In this document: positions 17,200 through 25,938 of the stretch, one piece after another
Layout of the letters: each line of letters begins with the position of its first letter
Numbering within the stretch: position 1 is the first letter of the stretch
Source: Joyebacterum sp964521425
Lineage (GTDB): Bacteria; Joyebacterota; Joyebacteria; Joyebacterales; Joyebacteraceae
Assembly (NCBI GenBank): GCA_964521425.1
Contig: CAZFRO010000001.1
Coordinates: 171,051 to 235,050 of the forward strand
Reading direction: 5' to 3'
Length of the DNA: 64,000 bases
The notes under the pieces: model-generated
Databases searched by the model: none
What the model was told of the DNA's origin: nothing
The model's input: the letters and a program-made list of their open reading frames with translations, nothing else
Made by a program: the position numbers and the translations under genes

Positions 17200-18306
17200 G
17201 TGAAGGGCAGGATCCTCATAGTCGACGATGAGCCGAGCATCATGGAACTCGTGAAGCTCAAGCTGACCGACGATGGATACGATTGTGACCTCGCCGAGAA
17301 CGCGGAGTCCGCTCTCGGCATGCTCTCACGAACTGCATACGATGGGGTTCTCTCCGATGTGAACATGCCGGGCATAAGCGGCATCGAGATGCTCCGTCGC
17401 ATCAGGCTGACTGACGAGGACGTTGCCGTCGTGATCATGACTGGAGCGCCGGATCTCGCCTCGGCCGTCGAAGCTATGAAGCTTGGCGCGCACGACCATC
17501 TCTCGAAGCCTCTCAACCTCGAGATGCTCACGCTGACGGTAGACAGGGCCGTTGAGAAGAAACGCCTCATCGTCCAGAACCGAGAGTACCAGAGAAACCT
17601 GGAGTCCATGGTTCATGAACGGACGAAGCAGCTGAACGATGCGAACGGCAACCTGAGAAGCCTGTTCATTGGAAGCATCAAGGCCCTCGCCCAGGCGCTT
17701 GAGGCCAAGGATGAGTACACACAGGGCCATTCGGCCAGGGTGGCCGAGGAGTCCGTCCGCATCGCAACGTATCTGTCCCTGTCTGAAGAAGAGATACGGA
17801 GCATATGGATCGCCGGCTTCCTTCACGACATCGGCAAGATCGGCGTGAAGGAGAGTGTCCTGAACAAGCCGGGGAAACTCGATGCCATGGAATGGGAATC
17901 CGTCAAGGAGCATCCGGTCCTGGCGGCCAGAATCCTCGATCCGATTGATGAACTCCGGGACGTCATCAAGATGGTGAAGCACCATCACGAGCGGTTCGAT
18001 GGCGGCGGCTACCCAGACGGGCTCGCAGGCTCAAGTATTCCACTTGGCGCCAGAATCCTGTCCGTGGCGGACGCGTATGATGCGCTTACGTCGAATCGCC
18101 CGTACCGGGAACCGATGACGCCCGAAGAGGCCATTCAAATCTTCAAGGATGGCGCCGGAACGCAGTTCGACCCGGTCATAGTCGAGGCGTTCGTGTCCGG
18201 CACCGACAAACGGGAATCCGGTGAAAGCGTGCTGTATCCGATCTTCGGCTCGGTGCCCTTGCATGATGCGAAGCGTCCTCATCTGCAGAGCGAGCAGGAT
18301 TCATAA
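17200..18306 (+). CDS. Response regulator with HD-GYP output domain (cyclic-di-GMP phosphodiesterase type)
   Basis: A 368-residue RpfG-like protein. Residues 1-120 form a receiver domain (RILIVDDEPS, phosphoacceptor Asp in LSDVNMPGISG near residue 53, Lys in LSKPLN near 105). A helical linker (residues 122-160) leads to the HD-GYP domain: HDIGKIG near 210, HHHERFDGGGYPDG near 265 carrying the GYP triad, and DAYDALTSNRPYR near 295. These domains hydrolyse cyclic-di-GMP. GTG 17200 is my start; TTG 17191 is equally possible. It lies just upstream of the type IV pilus cluster in the same direction, suggesting c-di-GMP control of pili; no cognate kinase is in the window. Confidence 0.88.
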   Translation: MKGRILIVDDEPSIMELVKLKLTDDGYDCDLAENAESALGMLSRTAYDGVLSDVNMPGISGIEMLRRIRLTDEDVAVVIMTGAPDLASAVEAMKLGAHDHLSKPLNLEMLTLTVDRAVEKKRLIVQNREYQRNLESMVHERTKQLNDANGNLRSLFIGSIKALAQALEAKDEYTQGHSARVAEESVRIATYLSLSEEEIRSIWIAGFLHDIGKIGVKESVLNKPGKLDAMEWESVKEHPVLAARILDPIDELRDVIKMVKHHHERFDGGGYPDGLAGSSIPLGARILSVADAYDALTSNRPYREPMTPEEAIQIFKDGAGTQFDPVIVEAFVSGTDKRESGESVLYPIFGSVPLHDAKRPHLQSEQDS

Positions 18307-18410
18307 ATGGCGTGGCCGGAGCCTGTCCACGACACACGGGATGGTCTCTAACGTATTAACCCACCGTAGGTTGCGTTCAATCACCACATTATCAGGTAGT
18401 CAAGGTGGAC

Positions 18411-18426
18411 TGGCATAGGCCTTGCA
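18411..18426 (+). promoter_or_regulatory. Sigma-54 (RpoN) promoter before pilB
   Basis: TGGCA...TTGCA with GG (18412-18413) and GC (18424-18425) exactly 12 bases apart, the -24/-12 arrangement of RpoN promoters. The predicted start is about 18437, some 55 bases before pilB. The -24 box TGGCAT differs from the TGGCAC consensus at one position. Confidence 0.6.
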
Positions 18427-18492
18427 ATCCTATACATACTGCAGGCGCTCATGTGGCGTCGTGTTAGGGCCAATTGAAGGGACTTGCAAGTG

Positions 18493-20025
18493 ATGCATGC
18501 CGACTCAGACGTACGGACTGAGCTGGATCTCTCCACCTACGAGGTTGACTCGCATGTGGCCCAGCTCGTTCCGCGCGAGATGGCAAGACGCTTTCACCTC
18601 ATCGCAGTAGCGCGAGAGGACGGCGCCCTTCTTGTTGCGATGGACGATCCGTTGGACGTCATCGCAACCGACACCGTCGCCGCGAACACCGGCTACGATG
18701 TCCGGCCCGTCAAGGCCGACGCAGACATGATCCTGGCTGCGATCGAGAAGTTCTACGGCGACGAGATCGACATCGAGAAGTCGATTCAGAGCATCGTTGA
18801 GGTTGAGGTTGAGACCAGCATGTCCATCGGTGGAGAAGCAGAGCAGCTCTCCATCGAGCCGAACGACGCTCCCGTCATCAGGCTCGTGAACCTCATCCTG
18901 CTTCAGGCGATTCAGGAGGGGGCGAGCGACATCCACATTGAGCCGCGCGACAAGGACCTCGCCGTGCGCCTCAGGGTCGACGGCCTGCTTCGGGAGATAC
19001 TGCCACCTCCGAAGAAGATGCAGTGGGCGATTACCTCCCGGATCAAGATTCTCGCCGGACTCAATATCGCCGAGCGTCGGCTTCCGCAGGACGGCAGCTG
19101 CAGGGTGAGAATAATGGGTCGCGAGGTTGACATCCGCGTCTCCATGATCCCCACGAGCCACGGCGAGAAGGTCGTTATGCGGATCCTGGACAAGACGAAT
19201 CTGAAGACCGATCTGAGCGAACTCGGATTCGATGAGGCATCACTCAAGCTCATCAAGGATGCGATCGGTGCACCGCACGGGATGGTTCTGCTGACCGGCC
19301 CGACAGGAAGCGGCAAGACAACCACGCTCTACTCGGCGCTCTCATACATCAACTCGCCGGACAAGAACATCATGACGGTGGAGGATCCTGTCGAGTACGA
19401 GCTGGAGGGAGTCAATCAGGTTCAGGCGAAGCCGACGATCGGGCTGGACTTCTCCACGGCTCTCAGGTCGTTCCTCCGTCAGGATCCGGACGTGATCCTC
19501 GTCGGTGAGATCCGAGACCTGGAGACGGCCTCGATCGCCATCAAAGCCGCACAGACGGGTCATCTGGTCTTCAGCACCCTCCACACCAACGATGCCACCT
19601 CTACGATAGATCGACTCCTCAACATGGGAGCCGAGCCGTACTTGATCTGTACATCGCTGAATCTTGTGATCGCTCAGCGACTCGTCAGGAAGATCTGTCA
19701 GGAATGCTGCGAGGAATACCTTCCGGAGCCGCTGCTCCTTGAGAGGTTCCAGGAGGCCTTGCCCGAGGTGACAGATGTGGTCTTCAAGCGGGGCGCTGGT
19801 TGCGCCACATGCTCAGGCTCAGGCTATAGAGGAAGAATGGCTCTGTATGAATTGTTTCCGGTAACACGCGCCGTCAGGGAGCTTGTCCTGTCAGGAAAGA
19901 CCGGCGAGTCAGTGAGAGATTTGGCCATCGCTGACGGGATGAAACCGCTTCTCGCAAACGGTATGGAGAAGGTCCGTGAAGGCTCGACGACCATAGACGA
20001 GGTGCTCTCGGTCGCGAGCGGCTAG
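18493..20025 (+). CDS. pilB: Type IV pilus assembly ATPase PilB
   Basis: A 510-residue GspE/PilB ATPase that powers pilus extension at the inner membrane. Residues 8-90 are the C-terminal half of the usual N-domain (YEVDSHVAQLVPREMARRF...); the first half found in longer PilB proteins is absent. Walker A GPTGSGKTTT is near residue 268, the Asp box near 290 (TVEDPVEY), Walker B LRQDPDVILVGEIRD near 330 and the His box FSTLHTNDA near 362. A CxxC...CxxC zinc motif lies near 400-440 (CQEC, CATC), typical of PilB. Starts at GTG 18490 and ATG 18493 are both possible. It is the first gene behind the sigma-54 promoter. Confidence 0.95.
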   Translation: MHADSDVRTELDLSTYEVDSHVAQLVPREMARRFHLIAVAREDGALLVAMDDPLDVIATDTVAANTGYDVRPVKADADMILAAIEKFYGDEIDIEKSIQSIVEVEVETSMSIGGEAEQLSIEPNDAPVIRLVNLILLQAIQEGASDIHIEPRDKDLAVRLRVDGLLREILPPPKKMQWAITSRIKILAGLNIAERRLPQDGSCRVRIMGREVDIRVSMIPTSHGEKVVMRILDKTNLKTDLSELGFDEASLKLIKDAIGAPHGMVLLTGPTGSGKTTTLYSALSYINSPDKNIMTVEDPVEYELEGVNQVQAKPTIGLDFSTALRSFLRQDPDVILVGEIRDLETASIAIKAAQTGHLVFSTLHTNDATSTIDRLLNMGAEPYLICTSLNLVIAQRLVRKICQECCEEYLPEPLLLERFQEALPEVTDVVFKRGAGCATCSGSGYRGRMALYELFPVTRAVRELVLSGKTGESVRDLAIADGMKPLLANGMEKVREGSTTIDEVLSVASG

Positions 20026-20034
20026 GGGAATAAG

Positions 20035-21153
20035 ATGTTGGACAGCGGTCTGAGTGAATCAATTGTAGTGCTCCTCCGGGAGATGGTATCCCGTCGAGCG
20101 TCAGATCTTCATCTCACTACGGGCGTGCCGCCCTCGTTCAGGGTCGACGGCAGGCTGGAGCCTCTCGATGCACCACGGCTGACTCCCGATGAGACACGAG
20201 AGCTATCCTACGGGATGCTTGATGCAAAGAGAATCGCGCGTCTGGAAACTGAGAAGGGGCTCGATACGTCCTTCAGCGTGGAGGAACTCGGACGCTTCAG
20301 GTTGAACGTGTTCTTCCAGCGTGGAACCGTAGCCGCCGCCGTACGTCACCTGCCTTGGGAGATCCCGTCCATGCAGGAGCTTGGCGTCCCGCAGGTGATG
20401 CAGGAGTTCTGCGAGAAGCTTCACGGGCTGGTTCTTGTGAGTGGGCCGACCGGCTCAGGCAAGTCTACAACACTGGCTTCGATGATCGACTTCATCAACG
20501 CCACCAAGGCGGTTCACATTCTCTCGATCGAGGATCCGATCGAGTACCTGCACAGACACAAGCAGAGCATCGTGAACCAACGAGAGCTCGATCGGGATAC
20601 ACGGTCCTTCCCAGAGGCCGTCCGGCAGGTGCTGCGACAGGATCCGGATGTGATCTGCATAGGTGAGATCAGAGACCTCGACACGGTCCGCACGGCGCTG
20701 ACGCTTGCAGAGACCGGCCACCTTGTGCTGACGACAGTCCACACGAGTGAAGCACCCCAGGCGATAAGCAGAATTGTCGACATCTTCCCCTCGCACGAAC
20801 AGCAGGGTGTACGGACGCAGCTGTCGCTCTGTCTGGAGGGCGTACTCGTCCAGCAGCTCTTGCCGGATGCGAGTGGAACCGGTCGGCAGCTTGCGACTGA
20901 GATGATGGTGGCGACGGCGGCAGTGAGGAACCTGATCAGGGAGAACAACCTCCAGCAGCTCAGATCCACGATAGAGACTGGATCGAAGGACGGTATGCAC
21001 AGTCTCAATTCATCGCTCCTGAGGCTTACGGAAGAGGGGAGTCTGTCACCGGAAACGGCGCTTGTCTCCTCGAACGATATCAAGGGAATGATCAGAGAAC
21101 TTGGGAAGCTGAGAGTCAGCACACCCGCTCCCGGGCAGAGATCGGCCAACTAG
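20035..21153 (+). CDS. pilT: Twitching motility / pilus retraction ATPase PilT
   Basis: A 372-residue ATPase that depolymerises pili. Diagnostic PilT motifs are present: RASDLHLTTGVPPSFRVDG at residues 20-38, Walker A GPTGSGKSTT near 139, Walker B DPDVICIGEIRD near 203 and HLVLTTVHTS near 230. The C-terminal signature is recognisable as GMHSLNSSLLRL near 320, where many PilT have a related AIRNLIRE (seen here as AVRNLIRE near 299). It lies 9 bases after pilB and has the normal length of 340-380. Retraction implies twitching or DNA uptake rather than static pili. Confidence 0.95.
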   Translation: MLDSGLSESIVVLLREMVSRRASDLHLTTGVPPSFRVDGRLEPLDAPRLTPDETRELSYGMLDAKRIARLETEKGLDTSFSVEELGRFRLNVFFQRGTVAAAVRHLPWEIPSMQELGVPQVMQEFCEKLHGLVLVSGPTGSGKSTTLASMIDFINATKAVHILSIEDPIEYLHRHKQSIVNQRELDRDTRSFPEAVRQVLRQDPDVICIGEIRDLDTVRTALTLAETGHLVLTTVHTSEAPQAISRIVDIFPSHEQQGVRTQLSLCLEGVLVQQLLPDASGTGRQLATEMMVATAAVRNLIRENNLQQLRSTIETGSKDGMHSLNSSLLRLTEEGSLSPETALVSSNDIKGMIRELGKLRVSTPAPGQRSAN

Positions 21154-21208
21154 AGCCGCCGACAAGCGGGCTGTCTAGACAGGTCGCCAAGGCAGAGGGA
21201 AACGCACG

Positions 21209-22417
21209 ATGTCCGAATTCACATTTACCGCCAAGGATGTCAAAGGCAGGACCGTGCAGGGCACTCGGAGCGCCGAGACCGAGATGGGCCTCGTATCTCT
21301 CCTCAGGAAGGAGAACCTTGTCGTCACCTCCGTTGCGCCACTCGTGACCACGAAGAAGACGAGTCGCAAGAGCGCTGGCAAGAAGGTGAAGACGAAGGAC
21401 AAGGCCGTCCTCTGCCGTCAGCTTTCGGCAATGCTGGACGCCGGTCTGCCGGTGCTTGAGAGCCTCGACGGAATTGCCGACCAGATCGACAACCAGACGC
21501 TGGCCGGCATACTCAAGGAGGTAGCGATAGACATCGAGGCAGGATCGACGCTTTCCCAGGGAGTCGCGAAGCACGGGAAGGTATTCTCGACCCTCTTCGT
21601 GTCCATGGTGAGATCCGGCGAGGAGTCGGGTTCACTGCCGGCCGTGCTTGCACGTCTGGCCAGCTACCTTGAGGCGAGAGATGCCCTTACAAGGAAGATC
21701 ATCTCGGCGTCAACCTACCCGGTATTCATCGCCGTCTTCTTCCTGTTCGCCGTCATAGCCATCATGTTCTTCCTGATTCCAAAATTCGAGGTCATCTTCG
21801 CTGACTTCGACATGACGCTGCCGCCGCTCACTACTGCGCTCATCACGATATCACGCTTCCTCGGGCAGAACATCATTGCGGAACTCCTGGTCATCGGCAT
21901 CGGCACCTTCCTCTTCCTCAAGTGGAAGAAGACGCCGTCTGGCAGGCTCAAGTTCGACGGGATCATTCTCAAGCTTCCAATGTTCGGGAAGCTCATCCAG
22001 AAGGCGTCGGTTGCCAGGTTCAGCAGAACACTCGGGACGCTCATGGAGAACGGAGTGACAGTCGTCAACGCACTCAACATCGTCTCCGAGACGTCCGGCA
22101 ACACCGTCGTGAAGAAGGCAATCGAGAGAGTGAGTGACGGAGTCATCAACGGGTCGACGATCTCAGAGAAGCTCGCGGAATCCCCGGTCTTTCCGAAGAT
22201 GGTCGTCAGCATGGTCTCAGCAGGAGAGCGATCGGGCAATCTGCCCGACATGCTCGAGAGAGTGTCCGATTTCTACACGGACGAGGTCGATACTGCAATC
22301 AGCGGACTGACAGCAATGATAGAGCCGGCCCTCATCGTTGGGCTCGGCGGCATCGTGACAGTTGTGGTGCTGGCGATCTACCTGCCTATTTTCCAGATGG
22401 CAACTGGGATACAGTAG
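21209..22417 (+). CDS. pilC: Type IV pilus inner-membrane platform protein PilC
   Basis: A 402-residue polytopic protein with two T2SF domains (about residues 70-190 and 270-395) and hydrophobic segments near 170-195, 220-245 and 370-395. Family motifs such as LCRQLSAMLDAGLPVLESL, SMVRSGEESGSLPAVLARLA and MVSAGERSGNLPDMLERV are present. It anchors PilB and PilT at the inner membrane and feeds pilins to the growing fibre. N-terminal residues 1-50 (EFTFTAKDVKGRTVQGTRSA) match the usual PilC/GspF leader. It is part of the pilB-pilT-pilC run. Confidence 0.95.
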   Translation: MSEFTFTAKDVKGRTVQGTRSAETEMGLVSLLRKENLVVTSVAPLVTTKKTSRKSAGKKVKTKDKAVLCRQLSAMLDAGLPVLESLDGIADQIDNQTLAGILKEVAIDIEAGSTLSQGVAKHGKVFSTLFVSMVRSGEESGSLPAVLARLASYLEARDALTRKIISASTYPVFIAVFFLFAVIAIMFFLIPKFEVIFADFDMTLPPLTTALITISRFLGQNIIAELLVIGIGTFLFLKWKKTPSGRLKFDGIILKLPMFGKLIQKASVARFSRTLGTLMENGVTVVNALNIVSETSGNTVVKKAIERVSDGVINGSTISEKLAESPVFPKMVVSMVSAGERSGNLPDMLERVSDFYTDEVDTAISGLTAMIEPALIVGLGGIVTVVVLAIYLPIFQMATGIQ

Positions 22418-22464
22418 GTCGAGTCAACAGGGGAACCAAACTAGCAGGAGAGGAGGTGAAAAAG

Positions 22465-22896
22465 ATGCTACGCAAGAATCAGGGGGGTTTCACCCTCGTC
22501 GAGCTGATGATTGTGGTCATTATCGTAGGGATCCTGGCCGCTGTAGCTATCCCGATGTACCAGGGAGCTACTGAGCGTGCCAAGGCCTCAGAGGCCGTAG
22601 CGGCCCTGGGCACGATCCGTGGCGCCATGCGTGTGTACTTCGCGGAACACGGTACGTACGTGAACGCCAATTTCACGGACAACGATCTGGTGACCAACGG
22701 CAGTGTGTTGGACGTCACAGACAACGATCTGATGGGACACTACTTCAGTTCAGCGTGCTACACGTTCGACGGTGATGCGGCTGCGGCTGCTTTCAGTATC
22801 GAGTGCGACGGCGCGAACAGCGCTGCTACGCAGGCGAGCGAAGTTTCGGGCATCGTTCGGTCGATCGACCAGAACGGCTCGATAACCAACTCGTAG
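22465..22896 (+). CDS. pilA: Type IV major pilin-like protein (first copy)
   Basis: A 143-residue prepilin. The leader MLRKNQGG precedes the cleavage site GG|FTLVELMIVVIIVGILAAVA with Glu5, the PilD substrate signature; the mature helix is typical type IVa. The globular domain has two Cys (near residues 98 and 112, SSACYTF and SIECDG) that could form the C-terminal disulfide loop. GTG 22456 is in frame, but AGGAGG (22451-22456) is best placed for ATG 22465. A strong GC hairpin follows 14 bases after the stop, and a second pilin follows that, so this copy is likely the most highly expressed subunit. Confidence 0.92.
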   Translation: MLRKNQGGFTLVELMIVVIIVGILAAVAIPMYQGATERAKASEAVAALGTIRGAMRVYFAEHGTYVNANFTDNDLVTNGSVLDVTDNDLMGHYFSSACYTFDGDAAAAAFSIECDGANSAATQASEVSGIVRSIDQNGSITNS

Positions 22897-22910
22897 TGGA
22901 GATGCACGAT

Positions 22911-22944
22911 CCGGGGGCGACACCTGTTGTGGCGTCGCCCCCGG
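22911..22944 (+). terminator. GC-rich hairpin between the two pilin genes
   Basis: CCGGGGGCGAC (22911-22921) pairs perfectly with GTCGCCCCCGG (22934-22944) across a 12-base loop. No U run follows, so it may act as partial terminator or as a 3' stabiliser raising first-pilin mRNA over downstream genes. Confidence 0.6.
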
Positions 22945-23087
22945 GGGACATCCAACAAGGAGGGGAACTGAGGCTTCTGCTATCGAGTATGCACCGGGAC
23001 ACCCTACAGAGCGTCAGAGCCGGAGAACAGGTTTCTCTGGGTTACTCTCGGCCCAAGCGGGTGTCCGACGAAAAGGAGGTTACGGGC

Positions 23088-23519
23088 ATGCGAAAGAGAC
23101 ACGAGCGGGGTTTCACGCTTGTCGAGCTCATGATTGTCGTGATGATCGTGGGCGTGCTCGCTGCGGTGGCGATTCCGATGTATCAAGTCGTACCCGAACG
23201 CTCGATGGGCACCGAAGCCACTGCTGCTCTCGGCCTGGTCAAGAATGCCATGCGCGCCTATTACGCGGAGCACGGTTCCTATGCGAACGCGAGTTTCGCC
23301 GACGGCGCCTTGGTGACTGCAGGCGGTGTGCTGGGTGTGAGTCCGAACGATCTTGAGGGAAGGTACTTCAGTGAGGATTGCTACACGTTTGACGGCGCGT
23401 CGGCGGCGAACGCGTTCACTATCAAGTGCGACGGGTCACTGAGTACGGCGATGTGCGCGAGTGACGTGTCAGGTGTGACGAAGACGATCAATCAGAATGG
23501 AGACATAACGAGCAACTAG
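23088..23519 (+). CDS. Type IV pilin-like protein (second copy)
   Basis: A 143-residue prepilin: MRKRHERG|FTLVELMIVVMIVGVLAAVA with Glu5. It is clearly paralogous to the first pilin along its length (AMRxYxAEHGxYxNAxF, YFSEDCYTFDG, IKCDG) but divergent in loops. ATG 23088 follows AAAAGGAGG. The gap of 190 bases to the first copy holds the GC hairpin and no gene. Whether it is a second major subunit, a minor pilin or an alternative pilus (different phase or surface) cannot be told from sequence. It retains both central Cys and adds one (TAMCASD). Confidence 0.9.
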   Translation: MRKRHERGFTLVELMIVVMIVGVLAAVAIPMYQVVPERSMGTEATAALGLVKNAMRAYYAEHGSYANASFADGALVTAGGVLGVSPNDLEGRYFSEDCYTFDGASAANAFTIKCDGSLSTAMCASDVSGVTKTINQNGDITSN

Positions 23520-23562
23520 CAGCGGTTCAGACGAAGATCGGGAAGGGCTGCTACGGGGTGCA

Positions 23563-24603
23563 ATGCCGGGGGGAATTCTGACGGTGTTCTCGCATGATAC
23601 AAGGACGCTCGTAGGCCTGGACATAGGATCCACATCCGTCAAATTGGTGGAGCTCTCGGGTCATTCGGGGGCTTTCCATTTGAAGAACCTGGCGCTCGCC
23701 GCGATCGAACCGCCTGGGGATGAGGCGTCGATCTCCGTGGCCGTTCGCTCGGTCAGAGATGCGTGCGGAGAAGGTGGATTGAGGGCTGTTGCGTCCGTGA
23801 GTGGGCCGCACGTGGCGGTGAGGGGTTTTCACTTCCCGAGGATGGCGGAGAAAGAGGTAAAGGGAGCAGTCTGGTACGAGGGTGGACAGGTGATAGCCTT
23901 CGATATCGCCGACTCGTACGTGGATTACACGGTCGTGAAGGCTGCCACCGAGAACCGTCCCTCTGACGTGCTCTTCGTCGCGGCGATGAGAGCAGAGGTT
24001 GATTCGAAGATGCAGCTCATGAAGAACTGCGGCTTCGACCCCAGGAGTATCGGCGTCGACGCGCTCGTGCTTCTGGAGGCGCTTCTGGCTGTACAGGAAC
24101 AGCACTCCGCTACGCTCGCCATTGTGGACATAGGCGCCAAGGTGACGAGCATAGGCATAGCGCGAGCAGGCGGGGTCCCCTTCACGAGGGACGTGGAGGT
24201 CGCCGGTGATACTTACACGAAGGCCATCGGGGGATTACTCGGTCTGGACCTGAAGGAAGCTGAGAAGGCCAAAATGACAGAGACAACCACGAACCCGGCA
24301 GTGCTGCGTGCCACGGACGCCACTACGCAGCACTTGGCGGAGGAAGTATCCAGGTCGATAGCATACTACAAGAGCAGGGATGGTGGGAGCGAGGTGGATC
24401 GCATCTACGTGTGTGGTGGAGGGTCGGGTTTCCCCGGTATCCTGAAGGCTCTTGAGGACGCCACCGGCATCCATGCTCTGAAGTGGAGTCCTCTCGAATC
24501 GATCGAGATTGACGAGAACCGCTTTGACAGGGCCACCGTGAACCACTTGGCGCCGTTCGTGTCTCTGGCCGCTGCGTTGGCCATGGGGGAGGATGTTCAC
24601 TAG
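23563..24603 (+). CDS. pilM: Type IV pilus assembly protein PilM
   Basis: A 346-residue actin-like ATPase. It shows VGLDIGSTSVKLVEL at residues 17-31 (phosphate 1), IVDIGAKVTSIGIA near 187 (phosphate 2) and VCGGGSGFPGILKALE near 283 (adenosine motif). PilM sits in the cytoplasm and binds the N-terminal tail of PilN; the PilN encoded next starts with the matching MYDINLI. The order pilM-N-O-P-Q is the standard alignment-subcomplex operon. The ribosome site for ATG 23563 is poor, and GTG 23584 is an alternative. Confidence 0.92.
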   Translation: MPGGILTVFSHDTRTLVGLDIGSTSVKLVELSGHSGAFHLKNLALAAIEPPGDEASISVAVRSVRDACGEGGLRAVASVSGPHVAVRGFHFPRMAEKEVKGAVWYEGGQVIAFDIADSYVDYTVVKAATENRPSDVLFVAAMRAEVDSKMQLMKNCGFDPRSIGVDALVLLEALLAVQEQHSATLAIVDIGAKVTSIGIARAGGVPFTRDVEVAGDTYTKAIGGLLGLDLKEAEKAKMTETTTNPAVLRATDATTQHLAEEVSRSIAYYKSRDGGSEVDRIYVCGGGSGFPGILKALEDATGIHALKWSPLESIEIDENRFDRATVNHLAPFVSLAAALAMGEDVH

Positions 24604-25213
24604 CTCGATGTATGACATAAATCTCATACGCGACAACGTCGTACCTGATCAGAGGAAGAGGGTCATCTTCTCCCTCGTGTCCTTCTCCGCGCTGCTCTGC
24701 GTGCTGACTGTCCTGGCCGTTGTCTTCTTCTCGACGGCCAACTTCAGGATGATTGATGTCTACGCGCATGAGATTGACAATCTGGAAGGAGACTTGACCG
24801 CGCTCTATCCCGGAACGCCGACCCTGGACGAACTCGCCTCGATCATGCGGCGAATCAAACCCGACCTCAAGGAGATCAGTGGAGCCATCAGCTCGCGGAC
24901 TGAACTCACGTACATCTGGGAGGCCGTGGCAGGGGCAGTTCAGGACGACGTTTGGTTGACTCACGTGGGCCTCAAGATTCCGCGCGATGAGGGGCGAAAG
25001 ACCTCCGGCTTCAGAGGCATAGTTGTCGAAGGGCACGCCCTTTCGTCTGGGGGTACGAGTAGCGAGGAGGCGATTCAGAGCTTCGCGACCAGACTTGAGG
25101 AAGATCCGGAACTCAAGAGCCACATATCAGAGGTCAAATTTGCCGAGACCGGCAAGTCGAAGATAGATGGGCACTCGGTGATCGGGTTTGAGATCACGTG
25201 TTTGTTCAAGTAG
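24593..25213 (+). CDS. pilN: Type IV pilus assembly protein PilN
   Basis: A 206-residue bitopic protein. A short cytoplasmic stretch containing DINLIRD (the PilM-binding INL motif, residues 8-14) is followed by a transmembrane helix (about residues 25-48, IFSLVSFSALLCVLTVLAVV) and a periplasmic ferredoxin-like domain with the family strand pattern (VWLTHVGLKIP, IVVEGHAL). It overlaps the end of pilM. ATG 24593 abuts the GGGGGAGG in pilM; ATG 24608 (MYDINLI) is an alternative start and gives the more typical N-terminus. Confidence 0.9.
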   Translation: MFTSSMYDINLIRDNVVPDQRKRVIFSLVSFSALLCVLTVLAVVFFSTANFRMIDVYAHEIDNLEGDLTALYPGTPTLDELASIMRRIKPDLKEISGAISSRTELTYIWEAVAGAVQDDVWLTHVGLKIPRDEGRKTSGFRGIVVEGHALSSGGTSSEEAIQSFATRLEEDPELKSHISEVKFAETGKSKIDGHSVIGFEITCLFK

Positions 25214-25284
25214 CCGCGAAGGAATCGCACGATCTGATGATCAGTGAGTCGAGGGGGCTCAAGGATCACGGTCGGTGGGGGTAG

Positions 25285-25938
25285 ATGTTGAAGCTGCCGT
25301 TCAGTCGCAAGAAGGCCGATGAGAGGCCTGAACAGGAAGAGCTGCCGTCGGAAGAGGGCGCGTCGGAAGACCTCGCAGCAGAGGTGTCTTCTTCGGGGAC
25401 GGTTCGTGTTCTTTTCAAGCGCGGCCACTCGATCATCCGATCTCCGTGGTCGATCTGGAAGATCGCCGCGGTGGCGATTCTGGTCTATATCGCTGCTGCG
25501 AACATCTCGTATTTCGTTGTTCTGAAGCCGGTCTGGGTGAGGCTGGAGACTCTGAAGGAGAAGAAAGACATCATCCAGGATTTCTTCATTGTGCGTGAGT
25601 CGAGCACCGCAGTTGCCGGGTTCAAGGACGCACTCATGCATGGCGATCAGCGAATGACCGTGATCGCTGTGCTGGAGGAGATGGGAGAGGATGCGGGGCT
25701 CAGGTTCAGGGGAGAGCCCGTGCTGCTCGCGGGGGCGAGCCTGTCGAAACGCGTGACTGAGTACCCAATCGAGATCTCGCTTGTGGGGTCCTTCCACGAA
25801 CTTGGGCAGTTCATCGCCGCAATTGAGAGTTCGGAGAGGTATCTGATCGTGAGGTCGGTCGAGATAGATGGTCCGGAGAGTGGAACAGGGGACGCCGCAG
25901 TCCGGATTGTCGTGGGCGCGGTTTCCTGGGAGGGTTGA
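25285..25938 (+). CDS. pilO: Type IV pilus assembly protein PilO
   Basis: A 217-residue bitopic protein: an acidic cytoplasmic N-terminus (about 50 residues, longer than usual), a transmembrane helix near residues 55-80 (SIWKIAAVAILVYIAAANIS), a short coiled coil (LETLKEKKDIIQDF) and a periplasmic domain ending YPIEISLVGSFHELGQFIAAIESSERY-like, the PilO fold (residues 150-180). It pairs with PilN in the inner-membrane alignment complex. It is separated from pilN by 71 bases and overlaps pilP by 4. Similarity is at pattern level, so the name rests partly on gene order. Confidence 0.88.
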   Translation: MLKLPFSRKKADERPEQEELPSEEGASEDLAAEVSSSGTVRVLFKRGHSIIRSPWSIWKIAAVAILVYIAAANISYFVVLKPVWVRLETLKEKKDIIQDFFIVRESSTAVAGFKDALMHGDQRMTVIAVLEEMGEDAGLRFRGEPVLLAGASLSKRVTEYPIEISLVGSFHELGQFIAAIESSERYLIVRSVEIDGPESGTGDAAVRIVVGAVSWEG

